NCBI GenBank assembly: GCA_016707525.1
Contig: JADJHP010000001.1
Span: forward strand, 620,001-684,000
Direction of reading: 5' to 3'
DNA from: Ignavibacteriota bacterium
GTDB taxonomy: Bacteria; Bacteroidota; Ignavibacteria; UBA10030; UBA6906
DNA: 64,000 bases
Made by a program: the position numbers and the translations under genes
Shown here: positions 35,215-45,181 of the stretch, piece after piece
Numbering within the stretch: the first letter of the stretch is position 1
Layout of the letters: every line of letters begins with the position of its first letter
Notes under the pieces: generated by a model
Seen by the model: the letters and a program-made list of their open reading frames with translations, nothing else
What the model was told of the DNA's origin: nothing
Databases searched by the model: none

Positions 35215-37236
35215 TCACTTCCGCCAGGCATCGGTTCGGAAGGACGATGCCGGCAGCCCTTCCTTGTTGAACAGCGTGCTTTCCGCGGTGTTCGTGAACG
35301 CATAACGCACAGCACGCGGATGTGTGATCGCGGGGTGCCAAACGGTCACGGTCTTGCCCTTCACCTCAACCTTTGCGTCGCGGAAGACGCTGTCCGGGCC
35401 GGCGATCCTGAACCCATTCCCCTGCTTGTTCGCCCTCAGCACCAGCCCCCTCTCCGCATGATCGAAGGCCAGGATCATTTTCCCACGCAAGGATCTCGAA
35501 CCGGTATAGACGGGACCCGAACATGCCAGGCCCATTCCGTAGGTGCGTGCGAGTGCCCAGAGTGCGAGGCGTCGGCCGACCTCCCTCTTATTGGCAGGAT
35601 GAATGTTCTTCGGATCCCCGATATCCATGGTCACGGCCATCCCGGTGCCTTGAAGGGAGAGGGTCATCAACTGGGATTCCCGCAGGAATGCAGAGTTCAC
35701 TTCCTTACCGTAATCGAAGGGCGCGATCTGGACATAGTAGAATGGCATCGTGGGGTTGGCGAAGGCGGTCCGCCAGTTCCTGATCATAAGGGGGAACTGC
35801 TGCTGATAGAATTCCGGATCGGGCGTATTCGACTCACCCTGATACCAGATAGCACCACGGACGGCGTACGGCACGAGCGGCGCGATCATGGCATTGTACA
35901 GCGCTGTCGGTGTTGCGGGGCCAACCTCCATCGGAAGTCCGGGATGCGAAGCGAAGGCCGCGCCATCTGTGCCCAGAGAATAGAACCGCAATGTCTTCCA
36001 GATCGCCGTCGGCAGGAAGCGCCACGCGCCGGTCATGGACACCACGCCCTCACCCGCTGCCGGGCGGAGTGTCATCGTGCCGCCCGGTGCATAGATGCCA
36101 CCTCCGCCCATCTGGTCGGTCACACGCACTGCAACCGTCAGGACCGTGCTGTCGACGAGCGAAGCGGGGACCGTGTACTTCCTGTCCTTGTTCCACATCC
36201 CCGCGCTCTCCACCCCTCCCACGCGTACGCCGTTGACGTAGGTGATGTCCATATCATCGATTGGCCCCGGTTCCATGATGAGCTCTTTGTGGAGCCATGC
36301 CGCCGGGATCGTGATCTGCCGGCGGAACCAGACAACGCCGTCAAACTGACCGAGTCCGGCATTCTCCCACAGCGCCGGCAACATCATCGTGGACCATGCG
36401 CTATCTGCCACCACACGTGCCGCAAGGGCCTCATCATGGAACGCAGATGCCTCCCACACAGGCTCGCCGCCAACGATCGTTGGTTTGATCTCCGGGAGGC
36501 GTGCGAGCCATTCCTTGAACGCCGGATACTGCTTCTCTGCAGCGCGTAGCCAGATCAGCGTCGCATCGTACCTGGGGAGGCGCGAGAGATACTCCGCATC
36601 GGTCCAGGCTTCAACGGGTGTCCCACCCCACGTCGTCTGGATCAAGCCAATGGGAACATGGAGCTTGCGCGCGAGTTCCCTGCCAAAGTGGAACGCCGTG
36701 GCGCTGAAGCCGGCCGCCGTCGCCGGTGAACACACCGACCAGGACCCGGTGCATGAAGCTTCCGGCACAGGAGCCGTTGACCGCGCAACGTTGAACAACC
36801 GGATCTCGGGGATGTCCGCTGCGCTGATATCCTGCGCGCTGTTCTTGATGGTATCATTCGGCGGCCAGCCCCGGAGAGGCATTTCCATGTTCGATTGTCC
36901 GGAGCATAGCCACACTTCTCCCGTCAGGATGTTCCCGAGATGCGCCGATGATGTGCCGCACGTGATATCGATCGCATGCGGTCCCCCCGCAGCCGGGGTG
37001 GTGAGATGGACCATCCACGATCCATCTGCAGCGACCAGGGCGCTGGCGTGCTCCTGCCATGACGTCCGGACCGTTACCATGTTGCCGGGCGTTCCCTGGC
37101 CCCACACCGGCACTTCGGACCGTTGTTGGAGGACCATGTGATCGGTGAAGAGCGATCCGAGACGGAATGCCTGATCCGCGGCCGGAGCCGTTGTCCACAG
37201 GAGTGCAAGTGCAAGAAGAGGATAGAGAGAGCGCAT
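35215..37236 (-). CDS. Sialate O-acetylesterase (SASA/SGNH family)
   Basis: A 673-residue secreted esterase that removes acetyl groups from sialic acid or other glycan substituents. Signal peptide MRSLYPLLALALLWTTAPA. The SGNH blocks are clear: GEVWLCSGQSNMEMPLRGW with the nucleophile serine, GLIQTTWGGTPVEAW, IWYQGESN and DIGDPKNIHPANKREVGRR with the Asp-His pair. A beta-sandwich insert lies in the middle (residues about 320-420). The start at 37236 was chosen because it begins the signal peptide. It matches the theme of the local glycosidases. Confidence 0.9.
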   Translation of the reverse strand: MRSLYPLLALALLWTTAPAADQAFRLGSLFTDHMVLQQRSEVPVWGQGTPGNMVTVRTSWQEHASALVAADGSWMVHLTTPAAGGPHAIDITCGTSSAHLGNILTGEVWLCSGQSNMEMPLRGWPPNDTIKNSAQDISAADIPEIRLFNVARSTAPVPEASCTGSWSVCSPATAAGFSATAFHFGRELARKLHVPIGLIQTTWGGTPVEAWTDAEYLSRLPRYDATLIWLRAAEKQYPAFKEWLARLPEIKPTIVGGEPVWEASAFHDEALAARVVADSAWSTMMLPALWENAGLGQFDGVVWFRRQITIPAAWLHKELIMEPGPIDDMDITYVNGVRVGGVESAGMWNKDRKYTVPASLVDSTVLTVAVRVTDQMGGGGIYAPGGTMTLRPAAGEGVVSMTGAWRFLPTAIWKTLRFYSLGTDGAAFASHPGLPMEVGPATPTALYNAMIAPLVPYAVRGAIWYQGESNTPDPEFYQQQFPLMIRNWRTAFANPTMPFYYVQIAPFDYGKEVNSAFLRESQLMTLSLQGTGMAVTMDIGDPKNIHPANKREVGRRLALWALARTYGMGLACSGPVYTGSRSLRGKMILAFDHAERGLVLRANKQGNGFRIAGPDSVFRDAKVEVKGKTVTVWHPAITHPRAVRYAFTNTAESTLFNKEGLPASSFRTDAWRK

Positions 37237-37412
37237 AGTGGTTTCCGAGAATGAGAAGGGTGTTGATGATGCAGGCGGAGCGGAGCGCGATGACTCTCCC
37301 GGCACTCTGTATGATACTGCAGGGGCCATCAAGATGCAATCTCAGCTGACACCGGGTGGACTTCCGGCCCATCGCCGGATCACGCGGCGCAACCGACGTG
37401 TGAACGGGAAGT

Positions 37413-38663
37413 CTACCGCCGGACCTGCCCCCGGCCACGGACAACGAACTTCGTCGTGGTAAGTTCGACGAGCCCCATGGGGCCCCGCGCATGGAGTTTC
37501 TGCGTGCTGATCCCGATCTCTGCGCCGAGCCCGAACTCATACCCGTCGGTGAATCGCGTCGATGCATTCACGTACACCGCGGCAGAGTCCACAGAACGCA
37601 GGAACCGTTCTGCATTCCGTTCCGTGCGCGTGACGATCGCGTCGGAGTGATGCGAACCCCACGCATTGATGTGCCGGATGGCAGCATCCACATCATCCAC
37701 GACCTTTACGGCGATGATCAGGTCCAGATATTCCTTTCCCCAATCCTCCTCCAGGGCAGGAAGGATCTGAGGATCGATCGCGCGGGCGCGCTCGTCACCC
37801 CGGACCTCGACGCCGGCCGCGCGCAGCCGGCCGAGGATACGCGGAAGTGCTTTCGCTGCGATGTCACGGTGGATCAGGAGCTTCTCCGCGGCGTTGCAGA
37901 CCGATGGGCGTTGCGTCTTCGCATTGTACACGATCTCTTCCGCCATATCGATATCCGCCGACCTATCCACATAGACATGGCAATTGCCTTCTCCATGCGC
38001 TATCACGGGCACCGAAGACCGCTCCTGTATGAAGCGGATAAGCTGCTGGCTTCCGCGGGGAATGATCACATCCAGGGAGCGGTCCTGCTTCAGCATCAGG
38101 TGCACGGCTTCGCGATCGGTGCTCTCCACGAATCCGACGGCGTCCGCCGGAAGCCCGACATCTTCCAGAGCCTCGCGAAGGACCCGCACGAGGGCCGTGT
38201 TCGTCCGGATGGCCTCCGATCCGCCACGCAGGAGGACGGCATTGCCCGCTTTCAGACAGAGGACAGCGGCGTCGACCGTGACGTTCGGGCGGGCTTCGTA
38301 AATGATGCCGATCGCGCCCAGAGGCACCCGCACACGCGTGACCTTCAGTCCGTTCGGCCGCTTCCGGGATTCCGTGACCTCCCCCACCGGGTCTGGCAGG
38401 GCGGTCACATCCTTGACGCCGCGCACCATCTGCGCAACCCTCGCTTCATTCAGCATCAGGCGGTCGAGCAATACCGGAGAGAGCCCCGCTCCCCGTGCCG
38501 CATCGAGGTCCGCGGTATTGGCGGCGAGCACTCCGGGCATCGCTTCGCGCAAACGCGAAGCGATGGCGCGGAGCAAGCGGTTCTTCTGCGCCGCAGGGCA
38601 CACGTACAGAGCCCCTGCGGCCACCTTGACGCTGCGTGCAAGCTCTTCGATCGAACGTTCCAT
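37413..38663 (-). CDS. proA: Gamma-glutamyl phosphate reductase
   Basis: ProA reduces gamma-glutamyl phosphate to glutamate semialdehyde with NADPH in proline synthesis. The 416-residue length is normal. Recognisable stretches are KAGNAVLLRGGSEAIRTN, VIIPRGSQQLIRFIQE and the catalytic cysteine region QRPSVCNAAEKLLIH, with GSHHSDAIVT and GLGAEIGISTQKLHARGPMG near the end. The ATG overlaps the proB stop by one base (TGATG), so translation is coupled. Confidence 0.95.
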   Translation of the reverse strand: MERSIEELARSVKVAAGALYVCPAAQKNRLLRAIASRLREAMPGVLAANTADLDAARGAGLSPVLLDRLMLNEARVAQMVRGVKDVTALPDPVGEVTESRKRPNGLKVTRVRVPLGAIGIIYEARPNVTVDAAVLCLKAGNAVLLRGGSEAIRTNTALVRVLREALEDVGLPADAVGFVESTDREAVHLMLKQDRSLDVIIPRGSQQLIRFIQERSSVPVIAHGEGNCHVYVDRSADIDMAEEIVYNAKTQRPSVCNAAEKLLIHRDIAAKALPRILGRLRAAGVEVRGDERARAIDPQILPALEEDWGKEYLDLIIAVKVVDDVDAAIRHINAWGSHHSDAIVTRTERNAERFLRSVDSAAVYVNASTRFTDGYEFGLGAEIGISTQKLHARGPMGLVELTTTKFVVRGRGQVRR

Positions 38664-39267
38664 CAGGACTTCCCACCGGTGATCACAAGATTGTCTTTAT
38701 GGATGACCTCATCCCTGGACGGACGCCCCAGGATCTGAGGCAACTCACCGCTCCTCTTCCCACGGATCCGATGGAGATCGGCAGAGGAATAGTTCGTCAC
38801 ACCACGTGCGATCTCCAGTCCATCCCGGTCGAGGATGCTGACCGTATCCTGACCGCGGAACTCTCCGGAGATGGCAATGATGCCTGAGGGGAGCAGGCTC
38901 GTGTGGCGCGCGAGCAGAGCGCTCCGCGCTCCATCGTCGACCGTCACGCTTCCCCGTGGCTTCGCCACGTACCCTATCCACTTCTTCCTTCCCGACAGGC
39001 GCCCGCTGCCCGGGAGAAACAGTGTCCCCCGGATCTCGCCGGTGAGGATGTCCTTCAGCACGGACGGGTCTTCGCCATTGGCGATCACCATAGCAACGCC
39101 CGACGCAACGCACCGGCGCGCCGCCTGGAGTTTGGTCACCATGCCGCCTGTCCCCAGATCGCTCCCGCTCTTGCGTGCAAGTTTCTCGATGTCCGGTGTG
39201 ATCGAGTGCACGATCGGGATGCGCACGGCAGCGGGGTTCTTCGACGGATCGTCCGTGTACAACCCGT
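38663..39267 (-). CDS. proB: Glutamate 5-kinase, C-terminal part with PUA domain (split gene)
   Basis: This frame continues ProB from DGLYTDDPSKNPAA through GSDLGTGGMVTKLQAARRC, which contains the substrate-binding glycines, to the C-terminal PUA domain (GSVTVDDGARSALLARHTSL, SILDRDGLEIARGVTNY). It is in a different frame from the N-terminal part, being one base out at about 39268. The stop overlaps the proA start by one base. Confidence 0.85.
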
Positions 39268-39803
39268 CCGACATCGCTGAGGATGACAAGAAGATCGGCG
39301 CCGAGAAGGCTTGCGACGAGAGCGGAGAGATTGTCGTTGTCGCCCAGTTTGATCTCGTCGACAGCGATGGTATCATTCTCATTGATGATCGGAATGACGC
39401 GCTGGGCGAACAGCGCACGGAGGGTATTCCGGGCATTCGTGTAGCGCTTGCGCTCCGTGAAGTCGTCGCCGGTAAGCAGGATCTGCCCCACATGCATCCC
39501 GAGTTTCCGGAAGGCGGCCTGGTACGACTCCATCAGCACGGGCTGTCCGACCGCGGCAGTGGCCTGCTTTTCCGGGATCGTGCGCGGCCGCCGGGCAAGG
39601 CCCAACGATGCCACACCTGCACCGATCGCACCCGAACTCACGATCACCACCTGGTGTCCCAGCCCACGGAGGAACGCGACATCACGCGCGAGCTGCATGA
39701 TGCGCTTGCGGCGTACCCCGGTCCGTTTGTCCGTCAGGAGGTTCGTCCCGACCTTGATGACGATCGCTCCCCGCTTTGAGATGATGTCCTGGAGTGTGTG
39801 CAT
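39268..39803 (-). CDS. proB: Glutamate 5-kinase, N-terminal part (split gene)
   Basis: ProB phosphorylates glutamate in the first step of proline synthesis. ATG 39803 starts GAIVIKVGTNLL, then VVIVSSGAIGAGVASLGL, KQATAAVGQPVLMESYQ and IINENDTIAVDEIKLGDND. The intact frame runs on as SDVGRVVHG, but the conserved SDVDGLYTDDP is obtained if one G is removed from the GG at 39268-39269. Repaired, ProB would be 379 residues with the PUA domain, normal for the family. GGAGG lies 11 bases upstream inside the end of the GH106-like gene. Confidence 0.88.
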
Positions 39804-39810
39804 CGCCGGG

Positions 39811-42800
39811 CTATCCTCCGATCCGGATCACGGCCGGCCCGATGAGGCCGGAGCTCCCTCCGCCGGGATACGGCGAAGGCACCGTACGGAAGTGATTGCC
39901 GAGCGTGGTATGTACCTCGACCTCGATCCGGTTCTGCCCGGCGCGCACTTTTCCGCTCAGGTCGAACTCCCAGGGTGGAGCAAAGCGCATTCCTGCGGAC
40001 TCGCCATTGACCCGGACGCGCGCGGAGGAGACGAGCGATCCAAGATCGAGCGTGATTCGTTTCCCATTCGCCTGGGCCTTCGTCAGGGAGACCGACCTGC
40101 TGTAGCACATCCCGCCGGAGTACAGGGCGAGTTCGCGGACCTTCGACAGATCGCCCGCCGCAAGCAGGCCGGTGTCGCACCTGAACTCGACCGGTTCAGG
40201 GATCGCTGCGCCGCCATACTGCCCCGCTTCATGGTCGATCCGTATCACCACCGATGACGCGCGCGGTACCGCGGCCGGCAACTCTGCGCTCCACACCGGG
40301 ATGCCAGGCCAGGGGAATCGATCCGATGGCACCGTATCGCGGACAACCCCGACCGCAGCACCATCCACCCAGAGGTGCACCGCACCCTGCGCCGCGAAAC
40401 GGAGCCCGCGGAGTCCGGGAGGAGCCGCACACCGGTACCATCCGGCACGCCCCCTCGCATCAGGTTGCGGGTCGAACCGCATCACCGAGGAGCGTGTGAA
40501 CCATGAAGAGGACATCGGAACGTTCACCACGGACCTCTGCGCCGGCCCGGTGGTGTCGATGACGAAGGCGCCTACGCCGGTCCCCTTGTAACGCAGGAGC
40601 AGCGTGTTCACTCCGCGAAACAGCCGCACGCGTTGGACGGCGGTATCGACCGGTTCATTGTTGATCCAGATGGCCGTGGGCGTGATCCCCGTGCGCCGTA
40701 TCGTGCCCCACCCTGGAGATGCCGATCGTATCGTCGACCAGAGGTAATACAGGTCTCCGCCGGCTTCACGTTCGTAATTCGGGCCCGGCGCTCCGCGCCA
40801 GGGTTTCACCGGTCGGCCCAATTGTATCTGCTCGTCATGCACGATCCCTTTGAGTCCATGATACCCCTGATGACCGGGATCCCCCTTCACTCCCCAGCGC
40901 CAGGAGAACTCGTACGCGCTCCACCCACGCATCGTTCCATTCACCTCGATCGAATCGGCAGGGTCCATGACCCCGAGCTGTGCGTACCGCCGTGCGATCG
41001 ACCGCGCATCCGAGGCAAGCGGGCCGAGTTGCATGAATTGTGGACCGAACGAGGCCTGCACGGGCCTCCACGTGCTGTCGACGACCGTCCAGGGAAGTTG
41101 CCATGCTTGACGCTGCCCGCACTCTTCCTTGTACAGGAATGTGGATGCCTCTGGTCCGATAGCTCCGGCGAATGCGGGTAACCGGTAGTCACCCCATTGG
41201 TTGTCAAGCGTTGGCATGAGAGTGAATTGCCACTCGCCTTCCAGCGGGATCGTGGAGTACACCTGAGGCCGGGCAGAACCCTTTTCGATCGCGGGTGTGC
41301 CGGCACTGAACACAAAGATCTGAGGCTCATACTCGGTGAGCGGCGTGAGGAGCCGTGTCCCATGCTGATCGGCACCGAGCACTGCGAGCGGCCGCGTGGC
41401 CCCGCTCCAGGGATCCCACAATTCGACCTTGCCACGCATGCGGAAGCGGAACTCGGTTCCCTTCGTCGCGCCGTACACGTAGTACACATCGCGCTTCCCG
41501 ATCGAGCGGTGAAGGACCTGCACCGGGTGTGCCGGGTCGCCAGGCCATGAAACATCGCGCGGGACAGCTTTCTCGACGGCGCGGACCAGCGCCAGGGGAT
41601 CGGCAAGGGGGATCCCCCGGGTTGCACCAGAGCCGTTGGACCCATGGACGAACATCTCGCGAACGATCGCATCAAGGCCGGTGTCGTATCGTCCGCGCCT
41701 ATCGCTCACCGTCGGGAGTTCACCGAGAGCGATGACGGTACCGCCGGCAGCCGCAAAGGCCTGTGCTTTCTCCATCACACTCATGCGCACGGCGGACATG
41801 GCAGGCAGCACCAGCACGCGATAGCGTTCGCCGCTCACGTGCAACTCGCCGCGGGAGACCTGCGCGCGTTCCACGGACTCATCATCGATGAAGTCCAGGT
41901 CGATCCCTGCCGCGTACAGATCGCGGGCAGCACGGAATGCACTCTGCACCGCGCTGTCGCCTCGTACGCCTGCCACCATGGGGGCAACGGGGTACAGGAC
42001 CGCAACATCGCAACGGTGCACTCCCTGGCTCAGCAGATAGCTCAGGCGCTCCACGCACCCGAGGAACGCAGGCATATCCTTCCAGTACGGCTGGCGGAAG
42101 TGATTGTCGGGCGGCGCCCACTCCCACCAGCTCCCGTGCGTGCTGTAGTAGAGTCCGTGAAGGCTCAGGAGATTCTGGCCCATACCGAAATTCGCGAATG
42201 TTGCATCCGCGATCTGCGCGCTGCTCGTCCCCCATCCACTGCTATGATACCCTTCCAACCACGTCCGCGGCCGCTCGTACAGATGCGCGATCGAACTCGC
42301 CACTTTGTTCTTCACGATGTCGCGGGCGAGATCCGGCTGGTCACACCCCGGCCCCGACATCCAGCGTTGCGTCCGGAAGTAGTCGCCAAACTCCGTCACA
42401 TCGGCACCGCGCCCACCATGATCGCATCCGAACAACATCCCGCGTTCCGTATGCCAGCCGTAGATCGGCGCGAAGAAGTTCTCCTCGCTCAATGCGACCA
42501 TCACATCATTGTAGTCCAGGCGGATCTTGGGCGTGCGCGGGCCACAATCCGCAAAGAGCAACGGAAGCTCGGGGAGGATGTCATATCCCTTCCTCTTCAG
42601 AAACTCCTTCGCGACAATGTCGTTCCAGAGCCAGCCACGGATCCCGAAATCGAGTTCATCGGAAAAGAAGAAATTCAGACCCTTACCTGCCTCCCCCGGA
42701 CACCGGTCCTCAAAGCGTTGGAAGAATTTTGCGATGTACTCTTTGCCAGCCAACGGGTGCATCGGATCGAGCGATGCCGGAACAACCTCGCGGTGAACGA

Positions 42801-43503
42801 GCAGGATCTTCCACATCCCCTCAGGCACATCCCAGGCAAGACGGTTCTGTTTCATGAAGCCGCCGAGGTCGGTCCGTGATCCGGTCACCAGGGTATCTCC
42901 GCTCACGCGGTAGGCCGAGGCGATGATCGTGCCGTGTGGTGCCACGGTGGTACAGCGCGTACCACCCTGCACCTGCATCTCCGTGCAGGCGAGCTTCGAG
43001 CCTCCGAGTTCGGGATGATCCCGGAGCATCTCGTCCACATACCACCCCTGCCCTGCACGGCCCAGGGTATAGTCACTCAGGCTTACCGACATCCCTCGCT
43101 TGCGGGCTTCACCAAGGAACCAATGGAACAGATCCCACCACTCTTCGCTGAACAGCGCCGGCGCACTCTTCATCGTTCGACCGTACGAGAATCCGCCCGT
43201 GTCCGTATGCGCGTAGTTGACCTGGAGGCCGGTCACGCCCCGCCCGGCCAGCTGGTCCATCTGCCAGGTCAGGCGCTCCCGCGTGAGCGTATCCCCCAGC
43301 CACCAGTAGAAAGCGACATCACCGTATCCTGGAGGCGGCTGCTTGAAGCCGCGTAGGATGTCCGATGCGCCTGTCCGGTCGGGATACCCGGCAGGAGTGA
43401 TCCCTGTGCCCTCCGTACCTTCGCCGAATACGAGACATGCGTGCAGAGCAAGCAACATGAACAGCGGCCAGGTCCTGGCCGCGCGGGAGAGCGCTGGAGA
43501 CAT
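39811..43503 (-). CDS. GH106-like glycosidase (alpha-L-rhamnosidase family)
   Basis: A 1230-residue exported protein with signal peptide (ARTWPLFMLLALHACLVFG). The opening block FKQPPPGYGDVAFYWWLGDT followed by MDQLAGRGVTGLQVNYAHTD and the later EEWWDLFHWFLGEARKRGM resemble GH106 rhamnosidases. The large central region and the C-terminal beta-sandwich blocks (IWINNEPVDTAVQRVRLF; SGLIGPAVIRIGG at the end) fit that multidomain architecture. ATG 43503 has GAGG six bases upstream; the frame is open to 43581. It ends only seven bases before proB. Assignment to GH106 is by resemblance only. Confidence 0.65.
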   Translation of the reverse strand: MSPALSRAARTWPLFMLLALHACLVFGEGTEGTGITPAGYPDRTGASDILRGFKQPPPGYGDVAFYWWLGDTLTRERLTWQMDQLAGRGVTGLQVNYAHTDTGGFSYGRTMKSAPALFSEEWWDLFHWFLGEARKRGMSVSLSDYTLGRAGQGWYVDEMLRDHPELGGSKLACTEMQVQGGTRCTTVAPHGTIIASAYRVSGDTLVTGSRTDLGGFMKQNRLAWDVPEGMWKILLVHREVVPASLDPMHPLAGKEYIAKFFQRFEDRCPGEAGKGLNFFFSDELDFGIRGWLWNDIVAKEFLKRKGYDILPELPLLFADCGPRTPKIRLDYNDVMVALSEENFFAPIYGWHTERGMLFGCDHGGRGADVTEFGDYFRTQRWMSGPGCDQPDLARDIVKNKVASSIAHLYERPRTWLEGYHSSGWGTSSAQIADATFANFGMGQNLLSLHGLYYSTHGSWWEWAPPDNHFRQPYWKDMPAFLGCVERLSYLLSQGVHRCDVAVLYPVAPMVAGVRGDSAVQSAFRAARDLYAAGIDLDFIDDESVERAQVSRGELHVSGERYRVLVLPAMSAVRMSVMEKAQAFAAAGGTVIALGELPTVSDRRGRYDTGLDAIVREMFVHGSNGSGATRGIPLADPLALVRAVEKAVPRDVSWPGDPAHPVQVLHRSIGKRDVYYVYGATKGTEFRFRMRGKVELWDPWSGATRPLAVLGADQHGTRLLTPLTEYEPQIFVFSAGTPAIEKGSARPQVYSTIPLEGEWQFTLMPTLDNQWGDYRLPAFAGAIGPEASTFLYKEECGQRQAWQLPWTVVDSTWRPVQASFGPQFMQLGPLASDARSIARRYAQLGVMDPADSIEVNGTMRGWSAYEFSWRWGVKGDPGHQGYHGLKGIVHDEQIQLGRPVKPWRGAPGPNYEREAGGDLYYLWSTIRSASPGWGTIRRTGITPTAIWINNEPVDTAVQRVRLFRGVNTLLLRYKGTGVGAFVIDTTGPAQRSVVNVPMSSSWFTRSSVMRFDPQPDARGRAGWYRCAAPPGLRGLRFAAQGAVHLWVDGAAVGVVRDTVPSDRFPWPGIPVWSAELPAAVPRASSVVIRIDHEAGQYGGAAIPEPVEFRCDTGLLAAGDLSKVRELALYSGGMCYSRSVSLTKAQANGKRITLDLGSLVSSARVRVNGESAGMRFAPPWEFDLSGKVRAGQNRIEVEVHTTLGNHFRTVPSPYPGGGSSGLIGPAVIRIGG

Positions 43504-43588
43504 CCGGTCCTCAAGGATTGATTGAATCATAGTATACGACCCCTGCCACCGCTTGTCAAGAGTGCTCAGGCAATGGGGCACCGTGAGG

Positions 43589-43613
43589 CCCGTACGGTCT
43601 CAACCGTACCGGG
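43589..43613. terminator. Hairpin downstream of the TPR gene
   Basis: A stem of seven pairs extended by three G-C pairs after a one-base bulge, with loop CTCA, between the TPR gene stop and the GH106-like gene start. No T tract on either strand. Confidence 0.4.
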
Positions 43614-43686
43614 ACGGCCGTGGCGATTCATCTACGGGGATGTCAGATGGGAAGCAACGGAAATGCGGGGTGCAGGACCGATGGGG

Positions 43687-44895
43687 TCAGTACGACTTCA
43701 TGGAATAGCCGGTGATCTGATCTCCGGTGGTCGACATCGTTCTCCCCGCCTTGTCGATGCCGGAGAATTTGAAGACCAGATGCTTGGGGTCGATGGTGGC
43801 GCCGGATTTCCCGCTCAGCAGGTCAATGCTGCTGTTCTGATTCAACAGAAAATAGACGCGCGCCTGATGTGTTGAGGGGTCGTAGCTCACCGAAAACGGC
43901 CTGTTCGGGATCGACACCTCATTCGACCCGACCGGCATCATATTGTTGTAGTATCCGCCCTTGCTGTCATGGGCACGGGATATATCCCAGTTCGAAGGGT
44001 TCATCACCGATGCCGCGTCCATTTCATTCGAGAACTGGATGGCGACGGCCACACGCACGGTGGAGCCTGCGGTCGACAATTGCGACGGGTCCAGCATCCA
44101 GAGCGGCGTTCCCCCGCCAAGCTGGGAGTTGAAGCCGATATTGTTCGTCTCCTCGATGTAGGAGATCTCCGGCTTCTCCATGAGGAACAGGAGATCATTC
44201 GCCAGTCCGAGGTCCTTCGAGATCAGGACATCCAGCTGGTCCTCTGCCTTCTCCATATCACCCGTGGCCACATATGCAGCTCCGAGTTCGTAGTTCGCAG
44301 CCGCAAAATCGGGCTTCAGTTCAAGGGCATGCTTCAGCTGCTTGGAGGCTTCTTCCGCATTGCCCATCTTATTATATAGGACGCCGAGGCTGTACGCTAC
44401 GTTGCCATCGCGCGGGGAACTCTTCTGGACCTTCTTGAACTGGGCTTCCGCTTCCTTGTATCGTTCGGTATCGGTGTACATGACCCCCAGGGTGTAGTCC
44501 GCCACAGGGTCGCTGGGATCCAGGCTGGCCGACTGCTTGTATTCCACTTCAGCCTGCTCATACTGCTTGTCCCGCATATACGCGCTACCGAGATTGTTCC
44601 TGGCCTCGGTGGACAGATTGTCCAGCTGAACGACCTTTTTGAATTCGGCGATGGCTTCCGCATGCCGCTCCTGGCTCTGATAGATCTTGCCAAGATACGT
44701 GTGGGCGGTGGTATTCTGGGAATCGAACGCGAGGGCGGTCTTGAAGGATTTTGTGGCCTGCTCATAGTCGCCAGCGGCCATCTTCTGAGCGGCATTGTAA
44801 ATGGCATATTGGGCGACCTGTGCCCGGCGCGATTCCACGGCCGCTGTCGCAGATGCAAAAGGATCTGAAGCAGCTACTGAATCCAGAACTCCCAT
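43687..44895 (-). CDS. Tetratricopeptide repeat protein with C-terminal Ig-like domain
   Basis: A 402-residue protein without a signal peptide. About six TPR units (residues 35-250) can be seen, for example TTAHTYLGKIYQSQERHAEA, EARNNLGSAYMRDKQYEQAE and GNVAYSLGVLYNKMGNAEEA. The C-terminal third (VAVAIQFSNEMDAASVMNPS, ARVYFLLNQNSSIDLLSG) looks like a bacterial Ig-like (SbsA/Big_5 type) domain. ATG 44895 has GGGAGGG eight bases upstream. A scaffold or surface-assembly role is possible, but the lack of a signal peptide next to an Ig-like domain is odd. Confidence 0.78.
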   Translation of the reverse strand: MGVLDSVAASDPFASATAAVESRRAQVAQYAIYNAAQKMAAGDYEQATKSFKTALAFDSQNTTAHTYLGKIYQSQERHAEAIAEFKKVVQLDNLSTEARNNLGSAYMRDKQYEQAEVEYKQSASLDPSDPVADYTLGVMYTDTERYKEAEAQFKKVQKSSPRDGNVAYSLGVLYNKMGNAEEASKQLKHALELKPDFAAANYELGAAYVATGDMEKAEDQLDVLISKDLGLANDLLFLMEKPEISYIEETNNIGFNSQLGGGTPLWMLDPSQLSTAGSTVRVAVAIQFSNEMDAASVMNPSNWDISRAHDSKGGYYNNMMPVGSNEVSIPNRPFSVSYDPSTHQARVYFLLNQNSSIDLLSGKSGATIDPKHLVFKFSGIDKAGRTMSTTGDQITGYSMKSY

Positions 44896-45181
44896 GTCAA
44901 CACCCTCCCGGTTCACTACTATTATCGGCAGGTTCGGCCCAGGACTTTAGACCCGGCATCGGGATTCCAGGTCATCTCGCGGACAATTCGTACTCCCCCG
45001 CGGGCTCTGTTTGGAGATCATATTCGTAGCTTCTGGGTACGGATATGAGAGGGACTATGACAGCAGTAGTAGAACAAATCTCCTTGATTGCTGATAATAT
45101 GAATATATGATTAGGGTTAGGTCCATGCACATCATGTAGAATCGACCTGTTTCTGCTTTCTAGCGGTACAAGAGATCTGAT

